From contig CAIIXF020000010.1 of NCBI GenBank assembly GCA_903813345.2, positions 33,035,425-33,099,424 on the forward strand: a stretch of 64,000 bases of DNA, written 5' to 3'. Under the pieces are notes generated by a model. That model did not search any database. It saw nothing but the letters and a program-made list of their open reading frames with translations, and was not told the origin of the DNA. How positions within the stretch are numbered: position 1 is the first letter of the stretch; every line of letters starts with the position of its first letter. This DNA comes from Owenia fusiformis. Its lineage: Eukaryota > Annelida > Polychaeta > Sabellida > Oweniidae. Positions 11,771 through 24,155 of this stretch are shown piece after piece. A program made the translations under genes and the position numbers.

Positions 11771-12111
11771 TGCTGTTCCACAACTAGTTACTTTGACGGA
11801 ATGTCAATGTAATATAAAACAAGTTTTTTGTTTTCTAGATTTAAACTTTCTTATACGTCATCTTGAAGATTTTCATTTTGCACAAAGTTTAAGACAATAT
11901 AATCGTACTTTAAGAAATGCATTCGGTTTTGAATTTGATTTTTAAATAAAGCTGTAATTGATGCATTTAGACCATTAGTCATTCTTTATCCTGAAACTGA
12001 TCCACTATATCTTGCATATTGTCTATTTGTTTAACTTGTGCTACAACTTTCACCGTTCCACAACTAGTTACTTTGACGGAATGTCAATGTAATGTCAATG
12101 TAATATAAAAC

Positions 12112-12502
12112 AAGTTTTTTGTTTTCTAGATTTAAACTTTCTTATAAGTCATCTTGAAGATTTTCATTTTGCACAAAGTTAGACAAAATAGACTAGCTTT
12201 AAGAAATGCATTTGGTTTGGAATTTGATTTTTCAATAAAGCTGTAATTAATGCATTTAGACCATCGCTTTTGTTACATTGACGTAAGTCGTCAAACTAAC
12301 ATACATTGGTTCATACAACCGACTTTCATCAATGTAACAAAAGTGAGGGGCTAAATATATGAATTGCAACTTCATTTACAAAACAAATAAAAATCTAAGA
12401 AAGTTATTATAACTTTAAGACTATATTTCCTAGCTTTGTGCTAAATTATAATCTGCAACTTGACTTAAAAGTAGGTTTAAATCGAGAAAACAAAAAAGCT
12501 TA
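12112..12502. repeat. Long inverted repeat (foldback) inside an array unit
   Basis: The left arm starts AAGTTTTTTGTTTTCTAGAT at 12112. The right arm, read on the minus strand from 12502, starts AAGCTTTTTTGTTTTCTCGAT and tracks the left arm for about 180 bp. The arms meet at CTTTTGTTACATTGACG (12268) and TCAATGTAACAAAAG (about 12331). The outer portion is diverged, while the inner ~25 bp is nearly perfect. Equivalent foldbacks occur at about 13390-13790, 14700-15100 and 15530-15920. Confidence 0.7.
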
Positions 12503-14380
12503 ACCAGGACATTCATCCATTTTGTTACATCAACGACTTGATAGTTCCCTTGAAAATTTGCCATATAAGGTAATAGAGGCGTTCTTTAGGTTAAGTGACC
12601 GATCCACTTATCCTGGCTTGGGATAAGTAACAAAGACACCACTGCATGGGGGTCTTCGTAAAAAGGTTCCTTTGTGTTATCTGCTGCAGATTATTGATGA
12701 GATACCATTTAATTTGTAGCACACAATGCAGACAATTTTTTTGATAACTGTCTGTCATAATGTCCACAAAATAATTGGTATTAGAAGTCTATACATGCTT
12801 CCATTAGTAATTCTTTATCCTGAAACTGATGTAATACAAGTTTTTTGTTTTCTAGATTTAATCTTTCATATAAGTCATCTTGCAGATTTTCATTTGGCAC
12901 AAAGTTAGACAATATAGACTAGCTTTAAGAAATTCATTTGGTTTTGAATTTGATTTTTCAATAAAGCTGTATATGATGCATTTAGACCATTAGTCATTCT
13001 TTATCCTGAAACTGATCCACTATATCTTGCATATTGTCTATTTGTTTAACTCGTCCTACAACTTTCACCGTTCCACAACTAGTTACTTTGACGGAATGTC
13101 AATGTAATATAAAACAAGTTTTTTGTTTTCTAGATTTAAACTTTCTTATAAGTCATCTTGAAGATTTTCATTTTGCACAAAGTTTAAGACAATATAATCG
13201 TACTTTAAGAAATGCATTCGGTTTTGAATTTGATTTTTAAATAAAGCTGTAATTGATGCATTTAGACCATTAGTCATTCTTTATCCTGAAACTGATCCAC
13301 TATATCTTGCATATTGTCTATTTGTTTAACTTGTGCTACAACTTTCACCGTTCCACAACTAGTTACTTTGACGGAATGTCAATGTAATATAAAACAAGTT
13401 TTTTGTTTTCTAGATTTAAACTTTCTTATAAGTCATCTTGAAGATTTTCATTTTGCACAAAGTTAGACAATATAGACTAGCTTTAAGAAATGCATTTGGT
13501 TTGGAATTTGATTTTTCAATAAAGCTGTAATTAATGCATTTAGACCATCGCTTTTGTTACATTGACGTAAGACATCAAACTAACATACATTGGTTCATAC
13601 AACCGACTTTCATCAATGTAACAAAAGTGAGGGGCTAAATATATGAATTGCAACTTCATTTACAAAACAAATAAAAATCTAAGAAAGTTATTATAACTTT
13701 AAGACTATATTTCCTAGCTTTGTGCTAAATTATAATCTGCAACTTGACTTAAAAGTAGGTTTAAATTGAGAAAACAAAAAAGCTTAACCAGGACATTCAT
13801 CCATTTTGTTACATCAACGACTTGATAGTTCCCTTGAAAATTTGCCATATAAGGTAATAGAGGCGTTCTTTAGGTTAAGTGACCGATCCACTTATCCTGG
13901 CTTGGGATAAGTAACAAAGACACCACTGCATGGGGGTCTTCGTAAAAAGGTTCCTTTGTGTTATCTGCTGCAGATTATTGATGAGATACCATTTAATTTG
14001 TAGCACACAATGCAGACAATTTTTTTGATAACTGTCTGTCATAATGTCCACGAAATAATTGGTATTAGAAGTCTACACATGCTTCCATTAGTAATTCTTT
14101 ATCCTGAAACTGATGTAATACAAGTTTTTTGTTTTCTAGATTTAATCTTTCATATAAGTCATCTTGCAGATTTTCATTTGGCTCAAAGTTAGACAATATA
14201 GACTAGCTTTGAGAAATTCATTTGGTTTGGAATTTGATTTTTCAATAAAGCTGTATATGATGCATTTAGGCCATCACTTTTGTTACATTGACGTAAGTAG
14301 TCAAAGTAACATACATTGGTAATACGACCGACTTTCATCAATGTAACAAAAGCGAGGGGCTTAATATATGAATTGCAACT

Positions 14381-14665
14381 GATCCACTTATCCTGGCTTG
14401 GGATAAGTAACAAAGACACCACTTCATGGGGGTCTTTGTAAAAAGGTTCCTTTGTGTCATCTGCTGCAGATGATTGACGAGATACCAATTCATTTGTTGC
14501 ATACTGATGCAGACAATTTTTTAAATAACTACCTGACATAATATGCGAACAAAATAATTGGTATTTGAAGTCTATACATGCTGCCATTAGTAATTCTTTA
14601 TCCTGAAACTGATCCACTATATCTTGCATATTGTCTATTTGTTTAACTCGTCCCACTACTTTCAC
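14381..14665 (-). pseudogene. Unrecognised coding-like frame in the tandem array
   Basis: Minus-strand codons give a peptide of soluble, mixed composition: KQIDNMQDIVDQF, LLMAACIDFKYQLF, then SRQSSAADDTKEPFYK and a PSQDKW motif. The frame continues upstream to AACTAG, a possible splice acceptor. Sister copies (near 15200-15480 and 16020-16300) keep the same peptide in pieces but with stops and frameshifts. A TAA lies at one conserved position just after the TGG of PSQDKW. I do not recognise the family. It may be a transposase or retroelement relic amplified with the array. Nothing supports an active gene. Confidence 0.35.
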
Positions 14666-16370
14666 CGTTCCACAACTAGTTACTTTGACCGAAAGTCAAT
14701 CTAATGTAATACAAGTTTTTTGTTTTCTTGATTTAAACTCTCATATAAGTCATCTTGTAGATTTTTATTTGGCACAAAGTTAGACAATATAGACTACCTT
14801 TAAGAAATGCATTTGGTTTGGAATTTGATTTTCAATAAAGCTGTAATTAATGCATTTAGACCATCGCTTTTGTTACATTGACGTAAGTCTTAAGAGTAAC
14901 ATACATTGGTTCGTACAACCGACTTTCATCAATGTAACAAAAGCGAGGGGCTTAATATATGAATTGCAACTTAATTTACAAAACAAATTCAAAATCGAAG
15001 AAAGTTATTAACACTAGACTATATTTCCTAGCTTTGTGCCAAATTATAATCTGCAACTTGACTTAAAAGTAGGTTTAAATCAAGAAAACAAAAAATCTTA
15101 ATCAGGACATTCATCCATTTTGTTACATCGACGACTTAATAGTTCCCTTGACAATTTGCCATATAAGGTTATAGAGGCAGTCTTTAGGTTAAATGACTGA
15201 TCCACTTATCCTGGCTTGGGATAAGTAACAAAGACACCACTTCATGGGGGTCTTCGTGAAAAGGTTCCTTTGTGTTATCTGCTGCAGATTATTGATGATA
15301 TACCATTACATTTGTTACATACTGATGCAGACAATTTTTTTAATAACTGCCTGACATAATATGTGAACAAAATAATTGGTATTTGAAGTCTATACATGCT
15401 GCCATTAATAATTCTTTATCCTGAAACTGATCTACTATATCTTGCATATTGTCTATTTGTTTAACTCGTCCCACCACTTTCACTGTTCCACAACTAGTTA
15501 CTTTGACCGAATGTCAATGTAATATAATACAAGTTTTTTGTTATCTAGATTTAAACTTTCTTATAAGTCATCTTGCAGATTTTCATTTGGCACAAAGTTA
15601 GACAATATAGACTACCTTTAAGAAATGCATTTGGTTTGGAATTTGATTTTTCAATAAAGCTGTAATTTATGCATTTAGACCATCGCTTTTGTTACATTGA
15701 CGTAAGTCGTCAAAGTAACATACATTGGTTCGTACAACCGACTTTCATCAATGTAACAAAAGCGAGGGGCTTAATATATGAATTGCAACTTCATTTACAA
15801 AACATATAAAAATCTAAAAAAGTTATTAAAACTTTAAGACTATATTTCCTAGCTTTGTGCTAAATTATAATCTGCAACTTGACTTAAAAGTAGGTTTAAA
15901 TCGAGAAAATAAAAAATTTTAACCAGGACATTCATCCATTTTGTTACATCAACGATTTGATAGTTCCCTTGACAATTTGCCATATAAGGTAATAGAGGCG
16001 GTCTTTAGGATAAGTGACCAATCCACTTATCCAGGCTTGGGATAAGTAACAAAGACACCACTGCATGGGGGTCTTCGTAAAAAAGTTCCTTTGTGTTATC
16101 TGCTGCAGATTATTGATGAGATACCATTTAATTTGTAGCATACAATGCAGACAATTTTTCTAATAACTGTCTGTCATAATAGCCACTAAATAATTGGTAT
16201 TTGAAGTCTATACATGCTGCCATTAGTTATTCTTTATCCTGAAACTGATCCACTATATCTTGCATATTGTGTATTTGTTTTACTCGTTCCACCACTTTCA
16301 CTGTTCATCAACTAGTTACTTTGGGGGAACGTCAATGTAATGTAATACAAGTTGTTGAAGAAAAATTGAA

Positions 16371-17905
16371 AAATTAACCAATACTCATAACATCAATAAT
16401 AGAGGTAGAAGACACAGATGTCCAGAAAGGAACCAAATGCATCTGCAACTTTTGGGAAGGCTCACGTACACATTTAAAGAATCATTCAACATATCCATAC
16501 CTTTCACATATTGGATGGAACATTGTCAAGGGCAAGAGTTTTCCCTAGCCCTCTTGTGCTTTCTTACCAGGTTTTTAAGTCCAATAATAAAGTAATCAAT
16601 AGACTAAATGTGCATAATAATTATCATAAAATCTGCTAATCTGGTAGAATATCTGGAAATGTTATAAAATCATGAAAAGTAATATTATATTTTTTACCAG
16701 ATTACCATTAGGGTACTTTCACTAGTGCACTTTGCACTTAGGGTACTAAGTGCACTAGTGCTTATATATTCAAATGTGAAATCAAGACAGGTCCTTTTAT
16801 TATACAGGTGAAAATGTTCCACTTCTAAGACTGGTTGGAGAATGATAATTTACACAAGTGGATATATTTTTATGTAAGCATAATGTTTGCACTAATTAAA
16901 GGCCTTCAGTAGTTTAAAAAAATTGTTGAATCATATTAATACCATGTTTTGGTAAACTATTTTTGATACAGTGACTGGCAATCATTTTTGAACATTACAG
17001 AGTGAGGTTAAATGGGGAACTTTAGAAGCTGAGTACATTATGGACATAGCTGAAATGATATTATTTGATATACTACACCTGATGGAACCTCACTAATGCT
17101 TTAATGTATTCACAAAAAATTACTGAAATTGATTTAAAGATTGGAGGGTATACATCAGCAATTTAATGGCTTTAACAGAACATTAAGGGTGGTCTTTAGA
17201 ATCAAGAACTTTAAGGGTGGTGTTTAAAATCAATTGAGGTAAGAAATATGTGCATAACTTGTGCCATTAATTTTTCGACTTTTGAATATAATGTAGGCCG
17301 TGATTCAATGCAAAGAAGACTTGGAACTTATTAAGGTACTTCGACGTGAAAAATGCATTGCTGAATGAAGAATTAATATTGTGCAAAAAATGATTTGAAT
17401 AAAATGTGTAATAATATCATTAAATTGTCTTTTTAATTTTTCATTCAATTTTCTATTAAAAAAAATTAAGTTTGCTCTGTGTGATGTCAGATCAGTAAGT
17501 AGAATCTCTATTCTTGAGGTATCAACGCAATAATGTTTTGGAATTATCTATACCAATTTTCAAGAAGATTTGGCCAGTAGTATCTTAATGGTAACATCCT
17601 TGAAGTTACTTCTGGTTCACCCTGTATTTTCATGAGTCTGAGGAAGTTTATTTTCCATGGGAAGTAAGGGGGTTTTGACTGAAATGAGACTAATGTTATC
17701 TGTATCGATTAATTTGACAGACATTTTCCACTATTTATTTGAACATTTCATCACTAAATCAATAATTGATAATGTTTATGAATTTCGATTGGGTATTTTT
17801 GTGGCCTGACTGAGGTTCTTTTTCTATACCAAACTTGTAATTTGTAAATTGCTCAAATCATGCAAGACTACTATTTCTAAGAAAATATTTTAAACTAAAA
17901 TGATT
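16371..17905. other. AT-rich stretch with one small palindrome
   Basis: No gene is supported. At 16720-16760 CACTAGTGCACTT pairs with AAGTGCACTAGTG, and GGGTACT is repeated directly at 16711 and 16741. Otherwise I see nothing in it. Confidence 0.45.
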
Positions 17906-18100
17906 TCATTTGTGAAGCATCCAATAGTTTAGCAAGAAAGCATTATTAATTTGGGTATTAGATCGAGGTAAATTGGTCTTGGAGGGATTAGGAAGTTCCT
18001 TGAACCTCTCAACAGGATTTTCATGTTCCTTGAACCACTTAACAGGAATTTCATATTCCTCTAAAAGGCTTAAATGGCAATGTTTATAAAGTGTGCCCAA
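17906..18100 (-). other. Coding-like minus-strand relic, unrecognised
   Basis: A 64-residue minus-strand frame is rich in charged residues and Pro-Asn (IPVKWFKEHENP, RFKELPNPSKTN) and contains a short internal repeat of about 30 bp. Composition is protein-like, but the piece is isolated and has no domain I recognise. It may be a fragment of a retroelement polyprotein. Confidence 0.25.
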
Positions 18101-18259
18101 AATATGATAGAAATGATTTATATATGCTATTTTAGGTTTGATAACATAACTGCTGATGGGTTCAGAGCTGCAAAAAAGCTCATTGCAGTATCAGGTTTAC
18201 AGTAGGTGGAGCTTGGCCTTGGACCCAGAAAGTTTTGTTTACAAACAGAAACAGACACA

Positions 18260-19135
18260 CAATCAATTCGGGTTTGTAGAAAAAACTGGGTACCGAGTAG
18301 TAAATCCCCCATGTTGGGTTCAAACTTTGTACCCGGTAGCCGGTCGAAAAAACCGGGTACCCAAAGAGCGGAAAATGCGAATAAATAACATTATTAGATC
18401 ATTAGAAAATGTGTTAGATTTGTTTTGAATTTACAAAAATGTATGTAGCTTCCTTCAAATTTGAGCTAGAAGCTTCAAATAAAAGCATTTTAAGGTTCTT
18501 TTCTTTTATCCTCATTGTCATATTTTCATTGGTTATGGGGGGACCATCAAACCCCCTCCTGGCTATGCCTATGACATTGTAAGACGATTTGAAAAACATG
18601 ACAAATCAATCTTACTCTATTTTGAATAGTTTGTATGTTGGTACGTGAATTGATTTGAAATCTGTAAATAGCTATCGTTATTTTAGCAGAGAGGTGACGT
18701 GTGTTAATTTACATGATGCAACGTGTAAGATTTTGATTATTATTAATTATGATTTAAGTTATCCCAATTTTTGACGTAACGTCCACTGAAGTGTAAATTG
18801 TTACGTCTTACAATGTCATAGACGTAGCCAGGAGGGGGTGCGATGGTGCACCCCCCCCCCCCCCCGATAACCAATGAAAATATGACCATGATGATAGAGG
18901 AAGAAAAGAGTCTAGGCTTTTTATTTGAAGCTTCTAGCTCAATTTTGAAGGAAGTTACATACATTTTTGTAAATTCAAAACAAATCTTACACATTTTCTA
19001 ATGATCTAATTATGTTATATATTCGTATTTTCGTTTTTAGGGTACCCGTTTTTTTCGACCGTGTACTGAGTACCAAGTTTGAACCCAGCATGGAGGATTT
19101 ACTACCCAGTTTTTTCTACAAACCCCAATCAATTC
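18260..19135. mobile_element. Foldback transposon with 10-bp target-site duplication
   Basis: CAATCAATTC occurs directly at 18260-18269 and 19126-19135, exactly flanking inverted termini GGGTTTGTAGAAAAAACTGG (from 18270) and their complement ending at 19125. The arms extend about 315 bp (18270-18585 and 18804-19125) around a 218-bp spacer. The inner part of each arm is the poly-G / GCGATGG-type repeat seen at 1-170. Long inverted repeats with a 9-10-bp target duplication are typical of Mutator-like foldback elements. There is no transposase inside. Four short frames lying in the arms are by-products. Confidence 0.8.
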
Positions 19136-20257
19136 AAAGACCATTGTATTCAAATAGGCCAAATAGGTCAAATTTAATTGATTCTTTTATGAATTTGAAA
19201 TAGATTTTGAAATGGTTGACACCATTTATAAAGGTTAAAAATGCTTAACCATTGAGAATATATGTCGATTTAGTTTTTATTAGTGAGGATCAAGACTGTA
19301 AGAAATATTCTATGCATGCAGTCAGGAGGATAATCCATTTACTTGGAATTCACCAAGAGAAATAGCCGGAATAATCGTCTTTGTGTTGATAAAAGTAAGA
19401 AGAGAAACATACTAAAGTTATGGCATTTGTTGCCGTGTCCTGCATGGGAAAATAAACATCGTAAAATCAGTTGAAACTGAAAGTTTCCAAATAATATTGG
19501 AGCTTTATATAAGTGGTGTAGATAAGTATTTACATAGTCATTGAATTGTGTCACCAAGGTATTGTAGAATTTGTCTCAATTAGGAGTTCAAATTTCACAA
19601 ATTATTTCATGAGTCTGAGATTCGCAAATTTGTATTTGTATTCACGATTCCACAGCAAATCCTGACATCAAATGCATTGTTTTTTCTCATAAACAGTGTC
19701 AAACTATGTACAAATTATTGTTCCATGTATTATTTGTTTTTAATTGAATGAATATGAGTAATACAGAGTTCTAATTTGAACATGACTATTCACGCCTTCT
19801 AAAAACTGAAAATAAAGTTAACATTTCACCTGGGGTATATTCGTGAAGGATACCCCTGGTAATACGTGTCATGTGTGATGTCATGGTGGACCATAATGAA
19901 TATCCGAAACATTTTGGTGAGTTTTCATGTTCAAATCGTAATATAGACCTCAGAGCAGGGATAATATCCTACCCCTGCTCTTGGGTCTATATTTCTTAAT
20001 TCAAACGAAGCATTTTAGAGTTTATTTTTTAATTTCATTATTTATTCAGTCCGTAGAGCCAGAAATTAAAAAAAACCTGCAGTGAAAATCAAAATTATCG
20101 ATGCTGACATGAGCAAAAAATATTCTTCCAATGAATGGAAATCAAGAATGAAGATGAATAAACGCCAAAGAAAGTAGGGGTTTAAGCTGCTTTTAATGCT
20201 CGTGATACTCATTCTCTCATTGGTCAATTAGATACCATGTGACTAGAAATATATAGA
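19136..20257. other. Non-coding stretch with one hairpin
   Basis: At 19940-19993 AATATAGACCTCAGAGCAGG pairs with its near-complement CCTGCTCTTGGGTCTATATT around a 12-nt loop. No coding sequence is supported. Confidence 0.5.
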
Positions 20258-20841
20258 GGTATTGCTATGTCTCCCTGCTTAGAAAACATGTGAAGAGTGT
20301 ATTCACTGGCAATGACGTCATTTTTAGTGAATACTATACAAATATTGAATTCTGTGGAGTTGAATATCTGTATATATTTCTGAAGGTGTATTCATTGCAG
20401 CCCGAAGGGCGAGGTGAATACATCCCTAAGAAAGATATACAGATATTAAACGATCACAGAATTCAATATTTCTTTTATTATTTCTTCATTAGTTTCAACG
20501 TATTTCCAAACGTTTGCTAACATTCTGTTATAAATCACAATCTCTGTCACACCATAATATATAAAAATAAAAATTAGATTCGGATCTTCCAATTTAAAGT
20601 CCACATTTGTAAAATCTTTATCCAGCGTTTGTTATACAGTATTGAACCTTTTCTTGGGAGGACTTTGTGATACAACTTCACCATCTGTCATATCGGATGA
20701 AAATACTTTTTACTAAATTCCCGGGAATTAAGTGATGTGACGTCATTTTTAGTGAATACCACTTTTTATTCAATTAAAATGACGTCATTTTTAGTCAATA
20801 CACTCTTCACACATTTTCTAAGCAGGGAGATAAGGAATACC
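20258..20841. mobile_element. Inverted-repeat element with TGACGTCA sites
   Basis: The left end GGTATTGCTATGTCTCCCTG (20258 on) is matched by the reverse complement of 20795-20841, over about 60 bp per arm. Each arm holds TGACGTCATTTTTAGT; the octamer TGACGTCA is at 20313-20320, 20738-20745 and 20780-20787. A second, nested palindrome lies at 20341-20470 (AATATTGAATTCTGTG paired with CACAGAATTCAATATT), centred on CAGCCCGAAGGGCG. There is no coding capacity. It is a non-autonomous element; no clear target duplication was found. Confidence 0.65.
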
Positions 20842-22569
20842 TTACAAAAGACGCATATTTAAAGACATGTTAATGAGATTTCTCCGTGGCATTTTTTCTT
20901 TATTCCTTTTTGTTTTGAATTTTTTACACCATAACATTAACTAACTCCTCAATATGCAACTTTTCACCACGAAGAATTTTAAAATATTAAGTTTGAAAAT
21001 TCCATATTTATAATGGAGCTCAATTGGAAAAATGACATAATTTGGATTATTTTCAAACGTAGCGGCGCGATTTTTTTCTTGAAATTGACAGATATAATAA
21101 ATATTGGTAAGACGAAATGTTTGAAGAAAAATGAAGAAACTTCACCATCTTGGATACGCAAAATATAGAAAAATGTGAAATAATCATAAAAACCTGTAAA
21201 AATAGATTGAAGGGGGTGATATTCATTTTAATGTGCCTTTCACTTCTACAGGGTTATCATAGATTTGGTAATGGCTTACTAATTTTAAAAGCATATCTTC
21301 CAGCATGTGTATCAAGCAGAAATAATACAATAAGTGAGTTATCATTAATTGGAATGGTATTATTATATTCCTTAGCAATGATGACAAAAAGGTAAAATCA
21401 ATCATATCACATACTAGTTCTTACCATCAAATTGATCTGTTATAATGCATATTAAACAATATAGCAGTATATCTTCAAATTCAAGAATTGAGCTAAATTG
21501 TAAGATAATAGATAAATTGCTAATCTCTGTATAATCCCTTTCTCTGAATCATACTAAATTATAATATTTCGGTATGCTTTTTTTAGCTGCTGTAGTTTAG
21601 GTCACTTGATGAGATATTCAGTAACATGCTGTCACTAGAGACAAGACTTGACACTAAATAATCACTCGAAATAAACGATATGATTCTTCATATTTTCTCC
21701 TTTTGTAATACATCCATTCTTGAAAATTAGCATTCAAAGCTTTTCAATGCAATCATGAATTTAGTGATCTGACCCTTAAAAAACTTTTCAGGGGGAATAG
21801 TTTGTCAACCTGTAGCCCTGTAGGTGTATTTTCTAGCCATATTTTCCAAGGCCTGCTGGAATACCTATTTCAGTGTGCAAGTTTGACATTGTTTTCCCAT
21901 TGATCATTGGAGTTCTCATGTCAATAAATGGAAATAAAAATGATAGAGTAGTTTATTTTATTGTAAAAATCAAAAATAAAACAAGGTTTGGTCAGGAAAG
22001 GAACAGGTGAAATCCTTGGGTTATATGAATTAATTAATTATAAGTTAGAAACATATTCATGTTTCTACAATTTAGGGTAACCCTGTGTATTATTCTACTG
22101 TGCATGGTTATACCCGTGCAAAATATTACAAAAATATTATTTACTTATTATCATAATTTAATGTGACAATATCAGTCTTATCTTCAAATTTGTCTATAAT
22201 AGTTTGCCTGTAAGGTTGGGCAAGCCGTCTATTACGTTGATAGTATAAGATGTTGATTTTACAAAGCTCTTATGGGCTAATTCTACAATATGTACAGTAA
22301 CATATATATGTAGGGGTGCAAGTATATTTTAGTCCAGTATGTAGTAAACAAAGAAGTATTTTGGTCAACTTAATACATCTGATAAACACTACATGAAGTG
22401 TTTTCTATGCAATGATTATATACAGGCTGCTTATTCATTGTTACTGCGAATTTCAAAAGCTTCCAAATTGTGTGGAATAGAGCATGCAATGTTTTTCAGT
22501 TTCAAGCAGGTTTTAGTACATTCTGACCAATTGTATTTTCAGACTTATTCCTTTCATGATTATGTAATA
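20842..22569. other. AT-rich stretch with no identifiable gene
   Basis: Short frames of 60-81 residues on both strands lack domain character. Nothing else is supported. Confidence 0.4.
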
Positions 22570-22961
22570 CTGACCTACTTATCTGCTTAACATGTCTTTA
22601 AAAACATGCCTTGCATTTTGATATGGCGAAGTAATTACAAATCAAATCTAGATAGGCGTTACACTCTTCGAAAACATTTACTGTAGTTAGACTTGTATAT
22701 AATCAAAATCAGCTCCCCTCTTCAAGGATCTTGGTATTCTCAACATATTTGATGTGAACAAACTTCTGACCTACTTATCTGCTTAACATGTCTTTAAAAA
22801 CATGCCTTGCATTTTGATATGGCGAAGTAATTACAAATCAAATCTAGATAGGCTTTACACTCTTCGAAAACATTTACTGTAGTTAGACTTGTATATAATC
22901 AAAATCAGCTCCCCTCTTCAAGGATCTTGGTATTCTCAACATATTTGATGTGAACAAACTT
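22570..22961 (+). repeat. Recent 196-bp tandem duplication
   Basis: The segment from CTGACCTACTTATCTGCTTA at 22570 to 22765 is repeated head-to-tail from 22766 to 22961. Only about one substitution is visible (GGCGTTACA against GGCTTTACA), so the duplication is very young. Confidence 0.9.
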
Positions 22962-23431
22962 AATCCTGCAATGTTCATGTTCAAACCTAGCCGTGATAAA
23001 ACAACATTGCAGTTTTTACCCGTAGATTTTACCTTATTATTAATAAGTAAGTTAATTATGCCAACAGAACGAAGAATGGCCAACATCTTATCAGATACCT
23101 CAAAATGACCCTTAATTCTATATCACAGACAGATAAAACTATGATGACAAGACCTATAATTGTACTTTGCCTTGTTACAAAGGACCCTTTGTTGAGAGCA
23201 CATCCACACAATTTTATTGTCACACCGTGTCTGGCTCTTGATCTCAAGTAAAATAAGATTGGTCAATCAACCTGCCTATAATGACCTAGTGCAAGGAAAT
23301 TTAGATAAACTGCAAGCAAATTTGTATGATAATATCCACTCATTGATATAAATCATATTTTTTCAAAACAATAGATGAACTACAGATGAACAAGATACAC
23401 TGAATGGATTACAAGGTAGCTTTTCACAAAT

Positions 23432-23521
23432 GTGACTGAGAAAGCTGACAATGGGTATGAACCATCTAGCTTTCGCAGTGTGTTTGCAAGCATATCAAGG
23501 TGTCTTCAAGAATCTGATTGA
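23432..23521 (+). pseudogene. Crypton/KIAA1958-like recombinase fragment
   Basis: A 29-codon open stretch contains NGYEPSSFRSVFASISRCL. That fits the pattern DG-x-EYEP-x-S-L...SI-x-R-L seen near the start of Crypton-type tyrosine recombinases and their domesticated relatives (KIAA1958, ZMYM, QRICH1). The motif belongs to the N-terminal core-binding region; no catalytic Arg, His or Tyr block is present nearby. It ends at a TGA. Short length limits certainty. Confidence 0.4.
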
Positions 23522-24068
23522 TCAGAAGTCTTAAAACTATTTTTAACTATGGAATAAAAAGAATTACTCATGTTGCAATTTTTATCCACTCATGGATAAA
23601 AATCATATCACTAATATATAAATCAGGAAAAGCCTCTATCCCATGGATACTAAAAATATATGGGGATAAAAACTTTTTGTTTTCATACTTAAATCATATC
23701 AGACTTACATGATGTGATATCCCATGGTATCTGATGGATATAACACTTGAAGAATCTTTAACATTTCAAAATCAAGGTGAAAAATTTGCAACCATAGAAT
23801 AAATATGATATTCTATGATTTTCTTGGGTTGTAATTTTTATCCACTCAACACATGGATATCGCCCGCGATCACTCCTGAAGTTTGGTGATATTCATTCAT
23901 GGATAAAAATGATATTCTTCATAACTCTCTAGATTATCATATTTGTTTCATTTTATGTGTTGAACTGTATGTATTAATATAAAAACCAAGTTTGTCACAT
24001 TTATGATATTCATTTAATCATTTTAAACGTTTGAATGAATATATCCACGAGACAATGAAGGAGAGGAC
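23522..24068. other. AT-rich stretch with dispersed GGATAAAAATCAT motifs
   Basis: Several short variants of TTTTTATCCACTCATGGATA occur near 23580, 23600, 23838 and 23915, some forming small hairpins. No coding region is visible. Confidence 0.4.
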
Positions 24069-24155
24069 AGATTTGCAAATGAAGATGTTGCGGAGTTTGT
24101 GAAAATCAATGCAGAATCACAATACTTTGAAAAAGCTCTTCTTGAAAGGAAATAA
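24069..24155 (+). other. Coding-like fragment, unrecognised
   Basis: The codons give RFANEDVAEFVKINAES and on to LLERK before a stop. An RFA start followed by an acidic helix resembles the beginning of Crypton/KIAA1958-type proteins, and a candidate Crypton fragment lies 0.55 kb upstream. The match is weak and the order is unexpected. Confidence 0.2.

Larger units (their letters stand above)
11771..16370. repeat. 4.6-kb rearranged tandem array with long inverted repeats
   Basis: Landmarks recur many times. TTCCACAACTAGTTACTTTG occurs at about 11775, 12056, 13072, 13351, 14669 and 15486, and diverged at 16303. CTTTTGTTACATTGACGTAA occurs at about 12268, 13551, 14276, 14870 and 15692. GATCCACTTATCCTGGCTTG occurs at about 12602, 13886, 14380 and 15200, and diverged at 16020. 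The first ~1.28 kb (11771-13050) and the next (13067-14330) are nearly identical, so that duplication is recent; later units are more diverged and partly deleted. Each fuller unit contains two arms of about 180 bp in inverted orientation. The minus strand carries coding-like sequence. Confidence 0.8.

Noticed and set aside
11565-11945. 126-residue plus-strand frame
   Set aside because: The 3' third is shared array sequence read on the strand opposite the coding-like block, and the 5' part is unique AT-rich DNA with no domain.
18156-18994. Several 60-90-residue frames on both strands
   Set aside because: All lie largely within the foldback arms and spacer and differ between the two arms.
22570-22961. 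Possible CRISPR-like direct repeat
   Set aside because: Only two long head-to-tail copies, no short repeats with unique spacers and a eukaryotic context.
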